A DNA stretch of 45,314 bases from an uncultured Kiritimatiellota bacterium (GTDB lineage: Bacteria > Verrucomicrobiota > Kiritimatiellia > RFP12 > UBA1067), in the NCBI GenBank assembly GCA_934635385.1, contig CAKTZI010000029.1:1-45314 (forward strand). Direction: 5' to 3'. This document shows positions 6,327 to 13,284 of the stretch, piece after piece. How positions within the stretch are numbered: position 1 is the first letter of the stretch; each line of letters starts with the position of its first letter. A program made the translations under genes and the position numbers. Under the pieces are notes generated by a model. That model saw nothing but the letters and a program-made list of their open reading frames with translations. It did not search any database and was not told the DNA's origin.

Positions 6327-8198
6327 TCACTCGCCGCGCAGGTGCCAGCCGAGCGGCGCGACGGACGTGCCGTCCGGCAGGGCGTAGGGTCGCTCTGCGT
6401 AGTTGACGACGAGCGCCGTCCCGTCCGACCAGCGCGTCAGGTAGACGCCCTCGGCGAGTTCCCGGTGGTCGTCGATGAACAGGTACTGCAGCCGCGCCAG
6501 CCGCGCGTAGAGGTCGGCCCCCTCCTTGATCGCCGCGACCGCCCGCCGCAGCTCGGCGTCCGTCGCGCAGCCGAGGTCGCCCTTCCCCATCCAGTCGTTG
6601 CCGTTCGAGAGGAACTTCGAGTAGAAGTAGAAGTTCGGCCGCCCGCCGTACTCCAGCAGCTTCAGCAGCCAGTACCGGTCCTGCACCGTGAAGTTCACCG
6701 TGGACGAGAACGGGTTCGAGACGATGATGCCGTTGTAGGCGATCTGGAAGATCGGCACGAGCCGCTTCACGAGCCCCTTGCCCGCGCGCCATTCGGCGGC
6801 GACCTTCTGCGGATCGTCGAACGAGGCGTAGAGGACCGAGTCGAGCGACGCGGCGAAGTGATCCATGCACCCCTCGCTCGCGAAGCCGCCGAACGCCCGC
6901 TTCGACTCCTCCGCGCACAGCCCCCAGTACCGCGCGCCCTCCTTGAACGAGAGCGCATGGCGCGGGTCGTCGCAGCGCGGCGCCGGCAGGATGGACACGA
7001 CGTCGAAGTAGCCCATCCCCCTGAAGCCCAGCGCGGCCATGCGGTCCATGTCCTTCGTCGCGAAGCACTCGTAGGCGCGCTGCGGGCAGATGCGGTAGGG
7101 CCGGCCGCCGCCCCAGTCCATGCCGGGCACCTCCTTCGGCGTGCCGTCCGCGTTCTTGACCGTCCACTCGACGTCCCAGTTGTCCGCGATCCGGTAGCCG
7201 TCGAGGAAGTTGCCGTGCGGCACGATGAGGTAGCCCGCCGCGCGCGCCTCGGCGACCGCCTCCTTCAGCTTCGCGTCGCCCCCCAGGAGCGGCTCGGACG
7301 GGAAGGACTGCGGCCAGCGCCCGTCGTGTCCGCCGACGTTCCAGCCCACGAGGCAGAGCTCGGCGTTCGTGACGCACTGCCGCTTCAGCTCGCGCACGAT
7401 GTCCTTCACGCGGTCGAACGTGACGCGCACCGTGAGCGGCGGCTCGTTCTCCGGCTGCTGGAACGGCGCCGGGCTCGGCACGGGCTTCCACGCCTGGCGG
7501 ATGCGGATCTCCGGCGCCTCGACGGCCTGCTTGAGGACGGGGTTCGCCTTCGCGCGCTCGGCGAGGGGCGTGACGGCCTTGCGGTCGAGCTGGTACTGGC
7601 GGTAGCGCTTCGCGAGCGTCGCGTAGCCCGTGCCGGCCGGGAACCGGTAATAGGAGATCGCCAAGTCCTCGTGCGGGTCGCGGCAGAGGTCGGCGTCCAG
7701 CGTGCAGGAGATCGCGTAGCGCCCGTCCGCTGCCTCAACCCGCAGCCCCGGATAGTTGGCGAGCGACGTGACGACGGCCAGGTACGCGCCGCGCGGCGTG
7801 TCCCAGCCGAACATCGGCATCGGCATCCGGATGCCGTCCGTCACGTAGACGCCCGCCGCACGGTCGAACTCGCCGTAGCGTCCGTAGGACGAGAACCAGT
7901 ACCCCGCCTCGCCCTTCGTCGCGCGGGCGAAGTCCGGCGTGACGCGCAGGCCCGTCGCGCCCTTCGCGCGGATCTCGTCCGCCGTCAGGCGCAGCGTCCA
8001 GCGGTCGCCCGCATCCGCCAGCGCGACGCGGTTGGTCTCGGCCGCCCCGCCCGCCTTCAGCCAGACGAGCTCGGCCGTCTCGGCCGACGCGCGGGACGCC
8101 GCCGCGCAGAGGGCAAGCCCTGCGGCGAGGACATGGATTTCCATTCGCTTTCCTTTGTCAGTCATCTTGTTCATTCCTTTCCTTGTCATCTTGTTCAT
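6327..8198 (-). CDS. secreted TIM-barrel glycosidase, GH101/GH129-like (DUF5696-like)
   Basis: The protein has 623 residues. The start at 8198 is preferred because its ATG overlaps the stop of the GH92-GH78 gene as ATGA. Further in-frame ATGs follow at codons 9 and 19, each behind its own AAGGAAAG-like site, and the last directly precedes the signal peptide MEIHVLAAGLALCAAASRASA. The mature part has an N-terminal beta-rich region (GWDTPRGAYLAVVT, YAISCTLDADL) and then a barrel. Barrel segments include LCLVGWNVGGHDGRWPQSFP, YLIVPHGNFLDGY and GYFDVVS, with Asp399 as the candidate nucleophile. This layout resembles endo-alpha-N-acetylgalactosaminidase-type families GH101/GH129 and DUF5696, but the family is not certain. 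Translational coupling suggests it acts with the mannosidase-rhamnosidase. Confidence 0.65.
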   Translation of the reverse strand: MNKMTRKGMNKMTDKGKRMEIHVLAAGLALCAAASRASAETAELVWLKAGGAAETNRVALADAGDRWTLRLTADEIRAKGATGLRVTPDFARATKGEAGYWFSSYGRYGEFDRAAGVYVTDGIRMPMPMFGWDTPRGAYLAVVTSLANYPGLRVEAADGRYAISCTLDADLCRDPHEDLAISYYRFPAGTGYATLAKRYRQYQLDRKAVTPLAERAKANPVLKQAVEAPEIRIRQAWKPVPSPAPFQQPENEPPLTVRVTFDRVKDIVRELKRQCVTNAELCLVGWNVGGHDGRWPQSFPSEPLLGGDAKLKEAVAEARAAGYLIVPHGNFLDGYRIADNWDVEWTVKNADGTPKEVPGMDWGGGRPYRICPQRAYECFATKDMDRMAALGFRGMGYFDVVSILPAPRCDDPRHALSFKEGARYWGLCAEESKRAFGGFASEGCMDHFAASLDSVLYASFDDPQKVAAEWRAGKGLVKRLVPIFQIAYNGIIVSNPFSSTVNFTVQDRYWLLKLLEYGGRPNFYFYSKFLSNGNDWMGKGDLGCATDAELRRAVAAIKEGADLYARLARLQYLFIDDHRELAEGVYLTRWSDGTALVVNYAERPYALPDGTSVAPLGWHLRGE

Positions 8199-8207
8199 TT
8201 CTTTCCT
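8162..8207 (-). repeat. tandem repeat of ribosome site plus start codon
   Basis: On the minus strand AAGGAAAGAAATGAACAAGA is repeated immediately as AAGGAAAGGAATGAACAAGA, each followed by TGAC. Two Shine-Dalgarno/ATG units thus stand in tandem and in frame, with a third looser unit before the signal peptide. Confidence 0.6.
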
Positions 8208-11200
8208 TGTGAAACGCTTTCATTCAGCAGACGCCAGCCGTCCGGCAGACGGACTGTCCTGTCGTAGCCGCCGCCCACACGGCACCGCCACCCCAGCTCC
8301 AGCAGCCCGCCGTCCGTCGGCAGGGCGACCTCGCAGAAGGCGAGCGGGCTGCGCACGGGCGGCTCGAACGCGACCGTCCGCGCCCTGTAGTCGATGTTCT
8401 TCACGCCGAGGACATCGCGCACGAGCAGGACCGCCGCGTGGCTCGCGAACCCGTGGCAGCAGCTGTGCGTGGGTTTGTCGAACTCCCACAGCGTGCCCGT
8501 CCGCGCCGCCATGTCCGCGAAATAGCCACGGCATTCCGCGAGGACCTTTTCGGACAGCCCCGCGCGCGACAGGCACTCCAGCCGCAGGTAGTTGCCGATG
8601 AAGGCGTTCGACGGCGCGACCTGCGGATAGGCGAGCGGCTTCTTGTCCGCGTCCAGCCGCGACGGCCCGAACGCCTTGACAAGCGTCCGCCACAGCTTCC
8701 GATGCGTCTCCGGCGTCGCGACCCCGAAGAAGAAGGCATAGTACTGGCACGTCTCGGAGATGTCGTCCGGCTGGACGGCGAGCGAGCCGTCCGCCTGCCG
8801 CACGGCGTGGTCGCGGAACCAGCGTCCGTCCCAACTCTGCCGCCGCACCGTCTCGCGTACGCGCGACGCCTCCGCCGCGAGGTCGGCGCGTCCGTACAGC
8901 CGGTTCACGGCGTCCAGCGTCTCCGCCCACAGCATGTTGGAGGGGTAGCTCACGTCCTGCACCCACTTGTTCGCCTGCGACCATTCGACAAAGACCCAGC
9001 TCGGCAGCTTCTCGAGCAGCCCGTCCGCGTTGCGGTACTTCCAGAGGAAGGACACGAGCCTCTCCACGCGCGGCTTCAGCCGGGCGGTCAGCTGCGGATC
9101 GCCGCCGCGCCGGGCGTACTCGTCCAGCTCGAGGACGAGCCACATCGCCCAGTTCGGGATGTAGGTTCCGTTCACGTGATCGCCCGGATAGCACATCGGC
9201 AGCATGCCGTCCGCGACGTCGAAGGACGCCGCCCGCGCATAGTTGTCGAGGAAGAGGTCCTCGAGAGCCAGCGAGCCCGTCAGCAGGCGGCTGACGCGCC
9301 CGATGAAGAAGCTGTCGCACAGCCACCCCGCCCGCTCGCGGCTCGGGCAGTCGGTGAACACGTCGACGGCGTTCTGGGCGAACGTCTCGCGCGCCGCGTC
9401 GAACACGGCGTTCAGCGCGGCGTCCGAACTGCGGAACCGCGCCCGGTAAGCCTCCGCATTTTTATAACTGCGGAGGTAGGGCGCGGAGACCTCCGCCAGC
9501 CCGTCCTTCATGAAGAGGTGGACGTAGCGGAACGTGTTCGGCTCGAAATTCTCCAGCCGGTAGACGCCCGGCTCCTTCAGGTCGTAGACAAATCCGAAGT
9601 CCGCCCCGATCCGCTGCGGATCGACCTTTCCGTCCGTCAGCACCTCGTCGAACGTGACGATGAGCCGTCCGGGACGCCGGCAATTGACCGTCAGCCCCAG
9701 GAAGCCCGTGTCGTTGAAGCCGCCGTCGATCAGCGCGCCCCGCCCGTCCCCGACCGTCGCCGCCGCGCCCGTGAACGGCTGCGTCCGCGTCACCTCGACG
9801 CGCGCGAGGACGTCGTGCACGTCGATCTCCAGCTCGTCCGCCGGGAAGGCGTCGCGCGCGGCGTTCCAGCCGGCCCAGGTGACGTGCCGCTGCGGCGGCA
9901 CCGTGCGCACGGCGTCGTAGCGCGCCTCGGTCGCGCCCGCGAACGAAAGCGGCCGGACGTCGAGACGCGGCGGCGGCGCCAGACGCGGCAGAAGCGGACG
10001 CGCCGCCGTCCGCGCGAGCGCGACCGCCGCCGTCACCGCGTTCGTGCGCCAGTCCGCGAAGCCCGGCGCGACGGAATACGCCTCCGCGAAGCCGCGCTGG
10101 TAGGAGAAGCGCGAACACCGCTGCATCTTCGGCAGGACGCGCGCCGCGAAGCCGTCCGGCGACGCGCCCGTCGCCAGCGCGCACGCGCCGTCCACGAGGA
10201 CTTCCGCCTGCAGGAAGCCCGCATCCTTCGGAATGTAGTAGTTGGGCACGTTGTAGTTCAAGACCTCGACCGCCACCGCGTTCGTCCCCGCGCGGCACGG
10301 GAGATCCCACGTGTCCACGCGGTAGAAGCCGTTCGGGCCGCGCGCCGGGCCGTAGCCGACGAAAGCGCCGTTCAGGAAGACCCGGTACAGCGAGGACGCC
10401 GCGATCCGCAGGGTCGCCTTCTGTCCCGCACGCGCCGCGAAGTCGCCGCGAAAGCCGAGGAAGACGTTCTTCTCGTCCGCCTTGCCCGCCGCCCAGACCG
10501 GCTGGGCGCGCGCGAAGGACGCCGCGTCCGCCGTCGCGGGCTCGGCCTTCTGGGCCATTCGGTAGACGAGTTCGCCGCCCTGCACGAGATCCGCATGGCG
10601 CAGACGGAAGCCGTCGATCTCCCGTCCGTTCAGCACGACCCTCTCCACGGCGCCGCCCGGCGTGAAGTTCTCCGTCCGAATCGTCAGCGTCTTCCCGCCC
10701 GGCAGGGCGATCTCCGCGCCCGGCACCTGCGGCGCGCCGACGATGTACTCGCCCCCGCACGGGTCGAACGGATAGAGCCCCAGCGCGGAGAAGACGTACC
10801 ACGCCGACATCTGGCCGCAGTCGTCGTTGCCGCACAGCCCGTCGGGCGTCGGACGGTACTGCGTGTCGAAGACCTCCTTGACGTATTTCGCCGCGAGGTC
10901 GGGGCGTCCGAGCAGCGTGAAGAAGTAGATGACGTGGTGGCTCGGCTCGTTGCCGTGGGCGTACTGCCCGATCAGCCCCGTCACGTCGCTCACGCCGTTC
11001 TCGCCGTAGGCGACCGATTCGCCCGAGAAGAGCTGCTGCAGCTGCGCAAGCGCCGCGTCGCGTCCGCCCAGCGCGGCGACGAGGCCGTCCGGGTCGTGCA
11101 GGACGTGCCACGTGTACTGCATCGCGTTGCCCTCGGTGAAGTCGTTCGGCTGGAACCAGCAGTGCCCGCACGCCTTCGGGTCGAACGGCTCGCGCCACGC

Positions 11201-12730
11201 GCCCGCCGCGTTCCGTCCGCGCGCGAACTTCGTCACGGGGTCGAGCGCGTTGCGCCAGAGGCCCGAACGCCGCGCGAAGAACGCCGCGTCATCCGCCTGG
11301 CCCAGCGCGGCGGCGAACCGCGCCGCGCACGCGTCGTCGTAGGCGCCTTCGAAAAGGCGCGAGACGGACTCGCCCACGACCTTGTGCCCCCGGCTACCGC
11401 CCGTGAGCGCGTCATACGGCAGGTAGCCGTACTTGTCGAGCAGCGGCCAGTCCTCCTTGAGCAGCCCCCACGTCGAATCGCTCACCGCCTTGTGTTCGCG
11501 CGTCAGGGAGTCGCGGACGGCCCGCCACGCGAGATCGACGTCGTAGTCCCGGAAGCCCTTCAGGTAGGCGTCGACGATGACCGGCACGGCGTGGTGGCCG
11601 ATCATGCAGTGCGTGTCCGTCCCCCACAGCCCCCAGATCGGCAGGTAGCCGTTGCGCTTGTAGACGTCGAGGAGCGAGCGCACGAAGCCGTTCACCCGCT
11701 CGGGCGCGAGCAGCGTGTAGAGCGGATGCGCCGCGCGGAACGTGTCCCACAGCGAGAACGTGGAGTACGCCTCCCGCCCGACGTCGCCGATGTCGTTCGG
11801 CTGGATCGCCGTGCGGTAGAGCGCGACGGCGAACGAGGCGCGCACGGCGGGGTCTGTCCCCGGCGCGAGGCGCACGCGCGAGAGATAGGCGTTCCACGCC
11901 GCCCCGGTCTGCGCGGCGACGGCCTCGAGCGACCGCCCCGCCAGCTCGGCCTCCAGGTTCGCGACCGCCGCGTCCGCCGAGGTCAGCGACAGCGCGAGGC
12001 GCACCTCCAGCGGCGCGTCCGCCGCGCCGAAGTCGCAGACGCCGCCGTCGCGCGACACGATCGGACGCGAGAAGTCGAGCGCGCAGAAGATCTCGTAGTC
12101 CACCCACGCGCGGACCTTGCGCCGCGCGACGAGCCGAGTCGGCGAAAGCGCGCGGATCTCGGATTCCTTCACGTAGGTCGCGAACACGCCCCAGAGCCGG
12201 CCGTCGTCCTTGCCGCGCCGCGCAATCGTCCAGTCTGCATCGACCAGCAGCTTGGCGGACGCCCCCTTCGGATAGGCGAAGCGGTAGACGGCGCCGTGCG
12301 GCGCGGCGGCGACCGCGCAGGAGATGCCGTCCGCGAGATCGATCGCGTAGAAGCCGGGGCGCGCCTTCTCCGTCGGCTTGAGCATCCGGGCCGCGCGGGG
12401 CGCGTCGCCCGTGAACGGCAGGAGGCCGAAGTCGCCGCCGCTCGGGCAGCCCGTGCCCGACAGGCGCGTCTGCGAGAACCGCCAGAGCCAGCCGTCGCCG
12501 TGCTGGTAGCCCGACGTGTGCGCCCAGTCGCCGACGTACTTCTCGGACGAAGCGGACGTGTCGGGCCCCGCCTGCACGGCGCCGAACGGCGCGCACGCCG
12601 CCGGCGAGACGTGGCCGAGCCCCGCCGTGCCGATGAACACGTCGACCGCCGCTCCTGTCGGTTGCCGCCCCTCCGCCGCCACGGCGCACAGGCCCGACAG
12701 CACCCAACTTGCAATCAAGAATTTCCGCAT
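8195..12730 (-). CDS. GH92 alpha-mannosidase fused to GH78 alpha-L-rhamnosidase
   Basis: The single 1511-residue frame starts with the signal peptide MRKFLIASWVLSGLCAVAAE and has a strong AAAGGAG site 7 nt before the ATG. Residues about 30-720 are GH92: DVFIGTAGLGHVSPAACAPFG, the HGNEPSHH motif (594-599 for NEPSHH) and GNDDCGQMSAWYVFSALG. GH92 enzymes are Ca-dependent exo-alpha-mannosidases. Residues about 740-1495 are GH78: a beta-sandwich part (SLYRVFLNGAFVGYGPARGP), a DVHDVLARVEV segment, and the barrel entry DCPSRERAGWLCD (about 1127-1139). GH78 removes alpha-L-rhamnose. The join follows the GH92 end (GGELVYRM, about 718) with no visible linker. The stop overlaps the downstream glycosidase start. 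Both domains look complete; I know of no such fusion, but I could not search. Confidence 0.9.
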   Translation of the reverse strand: MRKFLIASWVLSGLCAVAAEGRQPTGAAVDVFIGTAGLGHVSPAACAPFGAVQAGPDTSASSEKYVGDWAHTSGYQHGDGWLWRFSQTRLSGTGCPSGGDFGLLPFTGDAPRAARMLKPTEKARPGFYAIDLADGISCAVAAAPHGAVYRFAYPKGASAKLLVDADWTIARRGKDDGRLWGVFATYVKESEIRALSPTRLVARRKVRAWVDYEIFCALDFSRPIVSRDGGVCDFGAADAPLEVRLALSLTSADAAVANLEAELAGRSLEAVAAQTGAAWNAYLSRVRLAPGTDPAVRASFAVALYRTAIQPNDIGDVGREAYSTFSLWDTFRAAHPLYTLLAPERVNGFVRSLLDVYKRNGYLPIWGLWGTDTHCMIGHHAVPVIVDAYLKGFRDYDVDLAWRAVRDSLTREHKAVSDSTWGLLKEDWPLLDKYGYLPYDALTGGSRGHKVVGESVSRLFEGAYDDACAARFAAALGQADDAAFFARRSGLWRNALDPVTKFARGRNAAGAWREPFDPKACGHCWFQPNDFTEGNAMQYTWHVLHDPDGLVAALGGRDAALAQLQQLFSGESVAYGENGVSDVTGLIGQYAHGNEPSHHVIYFFTLLGRPDLAAKYVKEVFDTQYRPTPDGLCGNDDCGQMSAWYVFSALGLYPFDPCGGEYIVGAPQVPGAEIALPGGKTLTIRTENFTPGGAVERVVLNGREIDGFRLRHADLVQGGELVYRMAQKAEPATADAASFARAQPVWAAGKADEKNVFLGFRGDFAARAGQKATLRIAASSLYRVFLNGAFVGYGPARGPNGFYRVDTWDLPCRAGTNAVAVEVLNYNVPNYYIPKDAGFLQAEVLVDGACALATGASPDGFAARVLPKMQRCSRFSYQRGFAEAYSVAPGFADWRTNAVTAAVALARTAARPLLPRLAPPPRLDVRPLSFAGATEARYDAVRTVPPQRHVTWAGWNAARDAFPADELEIDVHDVLARVEVTRTQPFTGAAATVGDGRGALIDGGFNDTGFLGLTVNCRRPGRLIVTFDEVLTDGKVDPQRIGADFGFVYDLKEPGVYRLENFEPNTFRYVHLFMKDGLAEVSAPYLRSYKNAEAYRARFRSSDAALNAVFDAARETFAQNAVDVFTDCPSRERAGWLCDSFFIGRVSRLLTGSLALEDLFLDNYARAASFDVADGMLPMCYPGDHVNGTYIPNWAMWLVLELDEYARRGGDPQLTARLKPRVERLVSFLWKYRNADGLLEKLPSWVFVEWSQANKWVQDVSYPSNMLWAETLDAVNRLYGRADLAAEASRVRETVRRQSWDGRWFRDHAVRQADGSLAVQPDDISETCQYYAFFFGVATPETHRKLWRTLVKAFGPSRLDADKKPLAYPQVAPSNAFIGNYLRLECLSRAGLSEKVLAECRGYFADMAARTGTLWEFDKPTHSCCHGFASHAAVLLVRDVLGVKNIDYRARTVAFEPPVRSPLAFCEVALPTDGGLLELGWRCRVGGGYDRTVRLPDGWRLLNESVSQGKK

Positions 12731-12772
12731 GTGTTTCTCCTTTTCAGTAAAAGATCATTATTACTTCGGCAA
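12642..12772 (-). repeat. secretion-leader cassette, copy 1
   Basis: This covers the 5' UTR, ribosome site, start codon and first about 30 codons of the GH92-GH78 gene. It closely matches 23582-23714 at the start of the GH110-like gene, although the mature enzymes are unrelated. Both encode MRK(F/L)LI...LSGLCAVAAE and then xRQPTGAAVD. Confidence 0.7.
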
Positions 12773-13069
12773 TTAAATATGCGTCCGTCGCCCAGCATTC
12801 AGAACCTCCCGTGCGTGTCCGAAAACTGCGTCGTGCGAGAGACGTTTGGTATGCGTTCGACAGTATTCATCCGTTTCGTCAAGGATCGCCTCCATCCGCA
12901 CATCGGACAACGTCCGCCGACGAAGACTGAAAGGTATCCCCTGATAACGCACAACCTCGTTGATGAAGATGTTAATCGCACTCGAAAACGTCAGTCCGAG
13001 CTCCCGAAAGATCGACTCGGCTTCCTGTTTCTTCTCCAAATCGATTCGCGTTGTGATAGTAGATGTCAT
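12773..13069 (-). CDS. RelB/DinJ-family antitoxin without a visible toxin
   Basis: The 98-residue protein starts at the ATG at 13069, behind GAGG. It opens MTSTITTRIDLEKKQEAESIF, followed by LGLTFSSAINIFINEVVRYQGIPF: a ribbon-helix-helix DNA-binding region with the DinJ/RelB hallmark GLTxSxAIxxFxxxVVxxxGIPF. DinJ-type antitoxins normally precede a YafQ/RelE mRNA interferase. Here the next gene downstream on the same strand is the GH92-GH78 fusion, starting 42 bp after the stop, so the toxin has been lost or replaced. The C-terminal half (about 60-98) is long and lacks an obvious match. An alternative role is regulation of the glycosidase genes; that is inference. Confidence 0.8.
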   Translation of the reverse strand: MTSTITTRIDLEKKQEAESIFRELGLTFSSAINIFINEVVRYQGIPFSLRRRTLSDVRMEAILDETDEYCRTHTKRLSHDAVFGHAREVLNAGRRTHI

Positions 13070-13104
13070 GCTCGCCGCCTCATATTGTGTTCTGAACGCG
13101 CACA

Positions 13105-13110
13105 ATTATA
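13105..13110 (-). promoter_or_regulatory. -10 box of the antitoxin gene
   Basis: A TATAAT hexamer on the minus strand lies 35 nt before the antitoxin ATG. No clear -35 box is seen. Confidence 0.4.
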
Positions 13111-13123
13111 TCAAAATATGGGT

Positions 13124-13237
13124 TCATGTGCGTGTGGGATCAAAAACAGACAGGCTCTCTTCGGAAATCTTCAGCACGAATGCAAGGGCTGCGGCGAATA
13201 TCGCCGCAGCCACACCTGCCGTCATGATCCCTGTCAT
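13124..13237 (-). CDS. possible 37-residue single-span membrane peptide
   Basis: The reading MTGIMTAGVAAAIFAAALAF followed by VLKISEESLSVFDPTRT predicts one transmembrane helix (about 7-22) and a short polar tail. It follows the LamG gene on the same strand by 47 bp. No ribosome site is evident, and the strong hairpin at 13187-13211 lies inside it, so it may not be coding. Confidence 0.2.
   Translation of the reverse strand: MTGIMTAGVAAAIFAAALAFVLKISEESLSVFDPTRT
13187..13211. terminator. hairpin downstream of the LamG gene
   Basis: GGCTGCGGCGA and TCGCCGCAGCC form a perfect 11-bp stem with a 3-nt ATA loop. It lies between the LamG stop and the antitoxin gene. A weaker hairpin, CCTGTC/GACAGG, is at about 13230-13245. 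There is no U-tract, so it would be a Rho-type, pausing or RNA-stabilising structure. Confidence 0.4.
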
Positions 13238-13284
13238 CCGACAGGCTTCGCGCTGATCTGGATTTTCCGCATCTGATTCTCATC

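Noticed and set aside
12960..13256. 98-codon plus-strand frame across the antitoxin promoter
   Set aside because: It overlaps the antitoxin gene and the hairpin in antisense and has no ribosome site.
8438..13276. Very long plus-strand frame opposite the GH92-GH78 gene (1612 codons)
   Set aside because: Its product is a monotonous Arg/Val/Ala/Pro/Glu mix without domains, and it mirrors the GC-rich codon pattern of the minus-strand gene.
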